Positions 36,897-43,737 of a DNA stretch of 64,000 nucleotides are shown here, in pieces; position 1 is the stretch's first letter; each line of letters opens with the position of its first letter. The DNA is taken from positions 1,724,304 through 1,788,303 of the forward strand of contig NW_017265140.1 in NCBI RefSeq assembly GCF_001638985.1. The letters run 5' to 3'. The stretch is from Phycomyces blakesleeanus NRRL 1555(-) (taxonomy: Eukaryota; Mucoromycota; Mucoromycetes; Mucorales; Phycomycetaceae). A model generated the notes under the pieces. That model was not told where the DNA came from. It saw nothing but the letters and a program-made list of their open reading frames with translations, and did not search any database. The translations under genes and the position numbers were made by a program.

Positions 36897-38008
36897 AAAC
36901 CCTGCTTCTTAAGACGCTCCTCGTCCAACTTCTTGATTGCGGCCAGACGGTCTCTACAATTTCTCTTGAAATGACCGGAGTCACCACACCAATGGCAAGT
37001 AGCATTAGTGCGTCTTGGAGGCGGGCGAGACTGGTAGTTGCTGTGACGGTTGTTGATTGCGTCCAGGTCCATGGGCTCGGGTCCACTGTACTGATATTGC
37101 TGTTGTTGGTACTGTGGCTGGTACTGCTGCTGGTATTGTTGCGGAGGTGGTACAGACGCATAATTGTTCTGGTATCCGAGTTGGAGACCACTGGCATATG
37201 CCAAGGCGATGTTACAAGCATTGTCAACATCAACAGGGCGGGCAGCAGGGACATTTCCACGGATGGATGGGTGTAGTCCACGGACAAATTTATCGAGTGC
37301 CTCTTCATTGTTCATTCCAGGCAATTCCAATTGAATGTCTTGGAAGGCATCGATATATTCAGCAACAGTCCCAGTCTGGTGTAATCGTGCTAGTCGATCT
37401 CTAGAGGTCTGGAGGGAATAAACTGGGCGGAATTCTCTGGTGAGGGCTGCTTTAAATTCGACCCAAGTAGTGGGATGGTCTGTTTTGAGTTCTGTGCGTC
37501 TCCACCATGTGTCAGCTCTATCGCGCAAAAGATTTACTGCAAAATCGCAGGCTTTGGTCGGGGCGAAATTGTAGTACTTGGTGTAACACTCGACTGCGTG
37601 CAGCCAGCCATCTACTACTGCGGCGGAGCGTTCACCTCGGAAACAATCAGGCTGCTTGATTCGTTCGGCACGGGACTCCTGTTGTGCTGTGATTGCTTTC
37701 ATTGCTTCTGCAACAGCGGCTGCGATTGCTTCAGCAGTTACGGTGGCAGTTTGTGGGGCCATCTCTTCTAGTTCTTTATTTTTTCCTGTTAATGTTGCGG
37801 CAAGTTTTTTTGCAAGTTCGGACCACTTTTGTTCTCGTGCAGGAGTGTTCTTGAGTCTCTGTTCTTCAGGTATATGTGGTACACACCGGTTCTTCTTGTA
37901 GTCGTTTACTAGTTCTTTGGGTAACAAGTCCTGGACTCGTTCTTCAATCTCGAACTGGCTAAGTGTCTTTTTGTCAAAATTTTCTTGGTGTCTTTCACCA
38001 GGATTCAT
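36878..38008 (-). CDS. gag: Gypsy Gag polyprotein
   Basis: 376 residues from the ATG at 38008 (the codon before it is TTG). It would form the virus-like particle shell in the cytoplasm. There is a capsid-like retrotransposon-gag domain around residues 120-270 ([72 protein letters not shown]), a Gln/Tyr/Pro-rich linker with EPMDLDAI, and a CCHC knuckle [14 protein letters not shown] near 338-351. No stops. Pol lies in the -1 frame and overlaps the last 19 bases. Confidence 0.93.
   Translation of the reverse strand: MNPGERHQENFDKKTLSQFEIEERVQDLLPKELVNDYKKNRCVPHIPEEQRLKNTPAREQKWSELAKKLAATLTGKNKELEEMAPQTATVTAEAIAAAVAEAMKAITAQQESRAERIKQPDCFRGERSAAVVDGWLHAVECYTKYYNFAPTKACDFAVNLLRDRADTWWRRTELKTDHPTTWVEFKAALTREFRPVYSLQTSRDRLARLHQTGTVAEYIDAFQDIQLELPGMNNEEALDKFVRGLHPSIRGNVPAARPVDVDNACNIALAYASGLQLGYQNNYASVPPPQQYQQQYQPQYQQQQYQYSGPEPMDLDAINNRHSNYQSRPPPRRTNATCHWCGDSGHFKRNCRDRLAAIKKLDEERLKKQGFCEAQP
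36896..36902 (-). promoter_or_regulatory. Candidate -1 ribosomal frameshift heptamer
   Basis: The minus strand reads G GGT TTT in the gag frame (CAG GGT TTT TGC), matching X XXY YYZ. The pol frame is -1 to gag and its first codon after a slip is TTG at 36896. It lies 18 bases before the gag stop. A downstream pseudoknot was not tested. Confidence 0.7.
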
Positions 38009-38027
38009 CAAAGGTCTTTAGGAGGAA

Positions 38028-38045
38028 AAATAGCTTCAGCTACCA
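38028..38045 (-). promoter_or_regulatory. Gypsy primer-binding site
   Basis: Two bases after the 5' LTR the minus strand reads TGGTAGCTGAAGC. TGGTAGC matches the complement of the 3' end of a fungal initiator tRNA-Met (…GCTACCA). The match beyond seven bases is uncertain. Confidence 0.6.
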
Positions 38046-38047
38046 AT

Positions 38048-38358
38048 TGTCGTTCCCGATCTGGGTTGGTCTTCCTTTTACTATAACAAAGTCAAAAGGT
38101 CAAACCCACTGGGGATCAAGGAGTATACGTAAAATCAAAGAGAGGATAAAAGATACTTTTTATTGATATGAATTGAATTGTCTTATATAGTTTTCTAAAC
38201 TAATACTGCGCATTATCCGCAGTAGTTATTATTTATATTTAATTAAAGAAATAGTCATTATACTGCGGTTAATGCTCAGAAAGATATTACTGCGCATAAA
38301 AAAGTACTGCAGTTAACTATCTACAGATTTTACAGATACATCAAAATAATATCAGACA
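38048..38358 (-). repeat. 5' LTR of the Ty3/gypsy element
   Basis: 311 bp, the same length and nearly the same sequence as 25007-25317. Minus-strand start TGTCTGATATT, end CGACA. It ends 19 bp from the tRNA-Ala 3' end. Confidence 0.95.
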
Positions 38359-38377
38359 ATTACAAGAACATCTAAAA

Positions 38378-38450
38378 TGGAGAAGCTGGGCGTCGATCCC
38401 AGTGCCTCTCGCATGCTAAGCGAGCGCTCTACCATTTGAGCTACATCCCC
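38378..38450 (-). tRNA. tRNA-Ala (AGC anticodon), LINE target
   Basis: Minus-strand cloverleaf: acceptor GGGGATG with CTTCTCC plus discriminator A, anticodon stem CTCGC/GCGAG with loop TTAGCAT (anticodon AGC), T arm CTGGG-ATCGACG-CCCAG. Pair 3-70 is G-U, the alanine identity element. Pair 6-67 is a U-U mismatch. TTTT follows the 3' end (38374-38377). The first 14 nt (tgagctacatcccc on the plus strand, 38437-38450) are repeated at 43194-43207 and 43724-43737 as LINE target duplications. Confidence 0.93.
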
Positions 38451-38658
38451 AATCTCTCTTTCACGTAAGCTACTGTTACACAAGACATAACAAAAAAATT
38501 GGTTGCATCCATACAAAAGCTTCATCAATCCGTCCTACATCTTGTTCAAAACGTTACATCCATTGTCAAAAACATTGCATCCATTACCACTGTTGCCTTA
38601 TCTATCAGCAGAAAAAATTTCAGCCGATTCCGACAACTCTTCATTTTTGCGATCTCAA

Positions 38659-39570
38659 ATGTCAACATTGCTGCCATCCTCTGTCATGCAGGGAATGTCA
38701 CCCGATCTCGCCTCATTTCTGGGGAACATGCAGGCCCAATTCATGTCACTACAACAACGTACCAATGAACTTGAATCTCTTGCCGCAACTAATGCTAGAT
38801 TAACTACTCAATTAGTTAATGCGGAAAAGCTAATTGCTGATCTCAGATCTCAATTAGCATCTCAGGGCAATTGCCAAATTACAACAAATGCATCAATATC
38901 ATCTGCACCAACCACACCCAAGGAGCCTGGCACTGAGGCTTCTACATGGGCTACAACTGCTGCTGCTGCTCACAACTCTGTTGTTGTTCCTACTGCTCTT
39001 TCTGTTTGCAAGACTCCAAGACCTCCTTCTGTTCGCCAGGTTGCTGCTTCTGCTAGAATGTTTGCCATTCCCACTGGTCTCAAAGGATATCAATATGTGT
39101 ATATCCCACGTTCACGTCGTCTCACACATAGAGAAGTGCGCAACTCTTTGAAAACACTTGGTGTTGATACTGGCCGCATCTTGGATATCAATTTTCCTGC
39201 CAAAGATGTAGTTGGCATCCTAGTTCACAACCAGTATGCTGAGAAATTCCAGACCACTCTGACCACAGTTGCCATTGAGATCTTAGATGCGTTTGACCCT
39301 TTGGATCCCAAAAACATTGCAGATCCCAAATATAAGTCTCTTTCTGATTCAGAGCTAGAAGAAGTTGCTGCTGAACTTCATTCTGATCGTTGTATGAAGG
39401 CTCTCAAGTACCTTCGTCCTCATGTTGCTGTTCCTGTTGGTCATTTCTTTTGTGATCAAGGCTGGATCTCTAAGGAAGATATTCCTGTCCATTCTGTTTC
39501 TGGTCCTGGTGCTGGTATTCATGATTTCCAATCACCATCTTGTCGTACCTCTGTTGCAATGTCTGAATGA
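38659..39570 (+). CDS. LINE-A ORF1 protein
   Basis: 303 residues from the ATG at 38659, chosen because the corresponding Met is conserved in copy C and earlier frame sequence only opens at TTG. A coiled-coil-like segment (LQQRTNELESLAATNARLTT, QLVNAEKLIADLRSQL) precedes a Ser/Thr/Pro linker. The conserved C-terminal domain shows GYQYVYIPRSRRLTHREVR, TLGVDTGRILDINFPAKDVV, FDPLDPKNIADPKY and VPVGHFFCDQGWIS. No CCHC knuckle is seen. ORF1 proteins bind LINE RNA, which is the likely role. The C-terminal domain is not one I can name. The stop overlaps the ORF2 start. Confidence 0.85.
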   Translation: MSTLLPSSVMQGMSPDLASFLGNMQAQFMSLQQRTNELESLAATNARLTTQLVNAEKLIADLRSQLASQGNCQITTNASISSAPTTPKEPGTEASTWATTAAAAHNSVVVPTALSVCKTPRPPSVRQVAASARMFAIPTGLKGYQYVYIPRSRRLTHREVRNSLKTLGVDTGRILDINFPAKDVVGILVHNQYAEKFQTTLTTVAIEILDAFDPLDPKNIADPKYKSLSDSELEEVAAELHSDRCMKALKYLRPHVAVPVGHFFCDQGWISKEDIPVHSVSGPGAGIHDFQSPSCRTSVAMSE

Positions 39571-42500
39571 GTGAAATCTCATTAGGACTTTGGAATGCTA
39601 ATGGTCTGCAGCCTCGTGCAATTTATGATGTTCTTCAACACTGTCACTCTCTACATATGCTTTTTATCACTGAAACATGGCTTCTTCCCCCATCTCGTCT
39701 CCCCACTTCTTGGTCCCAGATTCATCTTTATGGTTCACCTGTAGCTGGCAACTACAGAGGTTCTATGGGTGTTTCTGTTCTTATTTCTCCATCTTGTCCT
39801 TATCCTGTCACTCAGATTCCTATGTCATCTAATTATGCTTTAGCCATCAAGATTGGTTCCCTCAGAATTGTATGCCTGTACTTACCGCCCTCTATGTCCA
39901 CCCATGATGCTCTTGCAGTTCTCTCATCCATTCCTTTGACCAATGACACTATTATCTGCGGCGATTTTAATTCACGTTTGGGTTCACTTACTGGTGACTA
40001 TGCTACTAACACTCGAGGTCTTGCTCTTTGTCAATGGTTAGAAGAACGTGCTCTTACTGTTGTCAATGGCCAGCTCTCACCATGCATATCTACATTCATT
40101 TCATTCCACCAAAATGTGGAGATAAGCAGTATCATTGATCTGTTTATCACTAATATGTCCCTCATCAATGCCACTCTCAACATTCATACCGACCTCTCAC
40201 TCAACTCTGACCACCGTCTGCTTTCACTTTCATTTACATATGCCATCAATCCAACATCACATGCACCACCACCATCTCGCAAAACATGGAACCTCTCACA
40301 TCTTCAAGAACCTGATGTTCTCAAACTATATGCCCACACATTTGTCACTAATTCCACCAACCTCAAATCCACTTTGCAATCGACCTTCGAACACCCTCCT
40401 TCCTCACGTCCACCAATTGATGCACTAACTGATGAATTCAACTCACTCATTTATAATTCTTTAAGTAGCTCAATTGGTAACCGTTCTCCCCGTCCTTCCC
40501 ACTGGAAAAAATTCTGGAATCCAGTACTTCAAGCAGCTGCAGAGCACCGCAATTTCTGCTACAAGAAATGGCGCCGTGCATGTGGTATAGACAGAATTCA
40601 TTGGTGGGATAAGCATCTCAAAGCGCAGGCAGAATTCCGACATCAAGTGCAATCATCTAAGCGCCAATCATGGCATGCTTTCTGCAAATCAATGGAACAA
40701 GACTTTTCCAAAGCAACATCAAAGATCAAGCTACTCAAACGCCGATGGCAGCCTCAGCACATGTTTCAACATAGTGATGGACCAGCAACAGCAGCAACAA
40801 TTATGTGTGAGCATCTTGCATCTGTATACAGTGGCAGTATCCTCCCAGATCAGCGTCCTCCTCCTCCTCTTCACAGTACTAGTCTGCCTTTTGCCTCTGC
40901 CAACTCGCCATTTGTTTCTTCAGTAGTAGAGGGATGCATGCAATTTATGCCTAACCGCAAGGCACCAGGCCCAGATCACATCAGAGCAGAAATGTTGAAA
41001 GTAATTCGACCACAAATTGCTCCACTACTCTCACTCTTGTTCACCATCTGTTGGCAATGGTCATATGTACCTGTTATTTGGCGTCAGGCTCAAGTTTTTC
41101 CCATTTACAAAAAGGGAGATCCATCAATTGCTGCTAACTATCAACCTATTTCACTAACTTCTGTTGTGCGGAAACTGATGGAAATGTGTATTTCTCCAGT
41201 GCTTCACAAGTTTTCCCCTCCTCTGGATGTTGCTCAGGGTGGTTTCCGTCCTAGACGTGGTGCCATGGACCAAGCTCTCTGTCTGCATGACCTCATGAAA
41301 GCACACTTCCACCGCCATCACCATTATCCTGTTGTTGCATTCTTAGACATAAAGGCAGCTTATGATACAGTAGACCGACGAGTCATTTGGGATGCTCTTG
41401 CTAGACGTCACACACCACCAGCTTTACTTGGACTTCTTGTCAATATGTTTGATAATGTCTCTATATCTGTTCTTCTTGGCAACTTCTCTTCTCATTCTTT
41501 TTCTCCCACCACAGGCGTCCTTCAAGGTTCTGTTCTCAGTCCACATTTGTATTCAATCTATATCAACTCCCTGCCACCAATACTCCGCACAGTTGCATCA
41601 CCACTCACCTCAACACATATCCCATCAACCTCTCCTTCCTCATTGGATGCTTACAATTCTCTTCTTGCCCCATCAGATGTGAATGACTTTCAACACATTC
41701 ACTTGCCTACTGCCATTAACAGTCTTCTTTTTGCTGATGATGTTGCTATCTTTGGCTCTGTCACTGATGTTCAGAGTATGCTTGACCTTGCTGCCCAACA
41801 CTCCTTCCAGCTTGGCTACCGTTGGAGTCCTTCAAAATGTGCTGTACTCTATCCTCCTTCACGATCTTTACCACGTTCTACTATCTCTCTGTATGGCGAG
41901 TTGCTTCCTGCAGTAAATGAGTTTATATACTTGGGTATACCTTTCTGTAACAAAGGCATCTTTGGACCGTCTGTTGTCACTCATCGTCGTTCTGGAGCAT
42001 TGGCTGCTATGGCAACTCTTACTGCTGTTGGTGCATGTAGATCTGGTTTCAATTTGCTCTTAAGTTCACGTCTGTTCAAAACCTTTATACGACCAAAATT
42101 CGAGTATGGTCTTGCAATCACATGTCTTTTGCAAAAAGATGTTTTACTTCTAGAGAAAATTCAAGATAAATGCTTGCGAATGATTGTTGGCGGCCATGCA
42201 ACTTCATCTACTGCAGTCTTGAAACATATCTGCAACCTGCCCAGTATGGCTTTTCGCGTTGACATTCTCAAAACAAAATTTTGTCTTCGGGCACACACTC
42301 TTCCTTCTGGTTGTCTTCTCTCTCTGCTCCATTCTCATCATCTCCAAGCATCAACACTATCCACTCTTCACACAAACCCTCTTTTTGCCAGCATTCCCCC
42401 TGATCTTAATTGCTCCAGCCGCATAAAACTATCCAAGCACTTTGAGTCTTTTAGACAAGAAAAGTTTGCTCACTTTCGTCTCACCAACACTAAGATTCTC

Positions 42501-42887
42501 ATCCAAGCTTGCCGCCCTCTTCTTGAAGTTGATCCTGTATTGTTTCTTCCTGCTACACGCATAGAACGTGGCCGTCTAGTACGTTGGAGAATGGGCTGGT
42601 TGCCTGGTAAGCCAAAGGAGTGTGCATGTGGCTTTGATCATACTTCAAGACGCCATCTCCAATTCTGCATCACAATCCCATCTCAGCTGTTCTCTCAACT
42701 TCCAGCACCACCCACAGATGAAGACAACATCATTGACTTTGCTATATCAGCACTACCAATCTCGTCTACACATCCAAGCCCTCTATATTGGAAAGCTCTT
42801 CTTACAATACTATGGCATATTGACATGCTATGCAATCCTAATGGCAACTACACACATGAAACCGATCATGGTTCTCTCTGGCACTAG
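39567..42887 (+). CDS. LINE-A ORF2: APE endonuclease and reverse transcriptase
   Basis: 1106 residues, uninterrupted. The N-terminal AP-like endonuclease shows LGLWNANGLQ, FITETWL, CGDFNSRLG, SSIIDLFITN and NSDHRLLSL (catalytic Glu, Asp/Asn and His in place). The RT spans about residues 460-760: NRKAPGPDHIRAEML, FPIYKKGDPSIAANYQPISL, AFLDIKAAYDTVD, TGVLQGSVLSPHLYSIYIN and the FADD box near residue 721. A C-terminal Cys/His motif (CACGFDHTSRRHLQFC) lies near 1020. It would nick the target and copy the LINE RNA by target-primed reverse transcription. The endonuclease must recognise the tRNA-Ala 5' part if the site repeats are target duplications. The start ATG overlaps the ORF1 stop as ATGA. 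Confidence 0.94.
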   Translation: MSEISLGLWNANGLQPRAIYDVLQHCHSLHMLFITETWLLPPSRLPTSWSQIHLYGSPVAGNYRGSMGVSVLISPSCPYPVTQIPMSSNYALAIKIGSLRIVCLYLPPSMSTHDALAVLSSIPLTNDTIICGDFNSRLGSLTGDYATNTRGLALCQWLEERALTVVNGQLSPCISTFISFHQNVEISSIIDLFITNMSLINATLNIHTDLSLNSDHRLLSLSFTYAINPTSHAPPPSRKTWNLSHLQEPDVLKLYAHTFVTNSTNLKSTLQSTFEHPPSSRPPIDALTDEFNSLIYNSLSSSIGNRSPRPSHWKKFWNPVLQAAAEHRNFCYKKWRRACGIDRIHWWDKHLKAQAEFRHQVQSSKRQSWHAFCKSMEQDFSKATSKIKLLKRRWQPQHMFQHSDGPATAATIMCEHLASVYSGSILPDQRPPPPLHSTSLPFASANSPFVSSVVEGCMQFMPNRKAPGPDHIRAEMLKVIRPQIAPLLSLLFTICWQWSYVPVIWRQAQVFPIYKKGDPSIAANYQPISLTSVVRKLMEMCISPVLHKFSPPLDVAQGGFRPRRGAMDQALCLHDLMKAHFHRHHHYPVVAFLDIKAAYDTVDRRVIWDALARRHTPPALLGLLVNMFDNVSISVLLGNFSSHSFSPTTGVLQGSVLSPHLYSIYINSLPPILRTVASPLTSTHIPSTSPSSLDAYNSLLAPSDVNDFQHIHLPTAINSLLFADDVAIFGSVTDVQSMLDLAAQHSFQLGYRWSPSKCAVLYPPSRSLPRSTISLYGELLPAVNEFIYLGIPFCNKGIFGPSVVTHRRSGALAAMATLTAVGACRSGFNLLLSSRLFKTFIRPKFEYGLAITCLLQKDVLLLEKIQDKCLRMIVGGHATSSTAVLKHICNLPSMAFRVDILKTKFCLRAHTLPSGCLLSLLHSHHLQASTLSTLHTNPLFASIPPDLNCSSRIKLSKHFESFRQEKFAHFRLTNTKILIQACRPLLEVDPVLFLPATRIERGRLVRWRMGWLPGKPKECACGFDHTSRRHLQFCITIPSQLFSQLPAPPTDEDNIIDFAISALPISSTHPSPLYWKALLTILWHIDMLCNPNGNYTHETDHGSLWH

Positions 42888-43193
42888 CTCTAATAATTTA
42901 ATATCTGTTTTCTTTTACTTCTTTTCTTCTTATTTTTGTCTTCTCATTCATGAAAGGTTTCTAGATCTGCAATTCTGTCTCCTCCCTTTCACTGTTACAA
43001 CTTTTTACACAGCTGCAAAGTGGAGAGCAGGTTCAGTCTTTTAGCTTAGTATTGTTTATTTCTCTTCTTCTATTCATTTTTTTGTCTTTTGTGATCCTTT
43101 TGGACTTTTTTTTTTCTTTTTCTTTTGTACTTGGGAGGCTATATGATCTATAGATCGCCAGCGATATCTCCTTAATAAAAATAATTTTTAACC

Positions 43194-43207
43194 TGAGCTA
43201 CATCCCC
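43194..43207. repeat. LINE target duplication (second copy of tRNA-Ala nt 1-14)
   Basis: tgagctacatcccc, identical to 38437-38450. It separates LINE A and B. It is not a tRNA gene. Confidence 0.93.
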
Positions 43208-43723
43208 CCTGACCAAGATCAGATACACAGAATTAATTTTGCCATCACATCCTTGCCTTTGTCATCTCAAGAACCGCGACCTGCTTACTGGATACCACTG
43301 CTGACTATTCTCTGGCACATAGATGTTATATGTAATCCTGATGGTGACTATTCACATGAGACTGAACATGGTGCTCTTTGGATATAATTTAGACTTTTTC
43401 TTTTCTTTCATAGCTCTTCACTTTTCATTGTTCTTTACTCCCTTTATCTCTCTTCTTTCTCTTTTGTCCTTTGCTGTCTGAAAAGTTCTTTGTTCTGCAA
43501 TTCTGTCTCCTCCCTTTCACTGTTACAACTATTTTCACAGCTGCAAAGTGGAGAGCAGATTCAGCCATTGAAGCTAGTATGATTTGATCTTCTCTTTCCC
43601 CTCTCTTTTTTTTGTCTTTTGTGATCCCTTAGGACTTTTTTATATCTTCTTTTTGTACTTTGGAGGCTATATGATCTATAGATCGCCAGCAATATCTCCT
43701 TTAATAAAATATAATCTTTAACC
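43208..43723 (+). mobile_element. LINE copy B, 5'-truncated
   Basis: 516 bp between two tgagctacatcccc copies. It starts inside ORF2 (about 58 codons, INFAITSLPLSSQE, LLTILWHIDVICNPDGDYSH, ending at TAA 43385-43387) and keeps the 3' UTR to the same TTTAACC end as copy A. Five-prime truncation with exact target duplications is what incomplete target-primed reverse transcription leaves. Confidence 0.92.
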
Positions 43724-43737
43724 TGAGCTACATCCCC
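43724..43737. repeat. LINE target duplication (third copy of tRNA-Ala nt 1-14)
   Basis: tgagctacatcccc, separating LINE B and C. Confidence 0.93.

Larger units (their letters stand above)
25007..38358 (-). mobile_element. Ty3/gypsy LTR retrotransposon, split by two later insertions
   Basis: The element reads on the minus strand. The 5' LTR is 38048-38358, gag 36878-38008, pol follows in three blocks, and the 3' LTR is 25007-25317. Removing the CACTA-like element (28487-35887) and the solo LTR (25539-26169), plus one copy of each target duplication, leaves about 5.3 kb, a normal size. The two LTRs are both 311 bp and nearly identical, so insertion was fairly recent. The flanking bases share only ATT (25004-25006 and 38359-38361), so a standard 5-bp duplication is not evident. 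Both outer ends lie about 20 bp from the 3' end of a tRNA gene. Confidence 0.92.
38451..43193 (+). mobile_element. LINE copy A, full length, inserted at tRNA-Ala
   Basis: 4743 bp between two copies of tgagctacatcccc (38437-38450, inside tRNA-Ala; 43194-43207). It has a 5' leader, ORF1 and ORF2 with an ATGA overlap, and a 3' UTR ending TTTTTAACC without a poly-A tail. The 5' leader resembles that of copy C (…CTCTTTC.C.TAAGC), so the insertion is probably complete. Confidence 0.92.

Noticed and set aside
25002..38363. 5-bp target duplication for the gypsy element
   Set aside because: The flanks are AAATT and ATTAC. Only a 3-bp ATT is shared at the junctions, which is too little to claim a duplication.
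38503..38658. Longer ORF1 start for LINE A at a TTG codon
   Set aside because: The upstream frame is open but starts only at TTG. The ATG at 38659 aligns with the ATG in copy C.
43194..43737. Additional tRNA-Ala genes at the 14-bp repeats
   Set aside because: Only tRNA nt 1-14 are present, with no anticodon or T arm. They are LINE target duplications.
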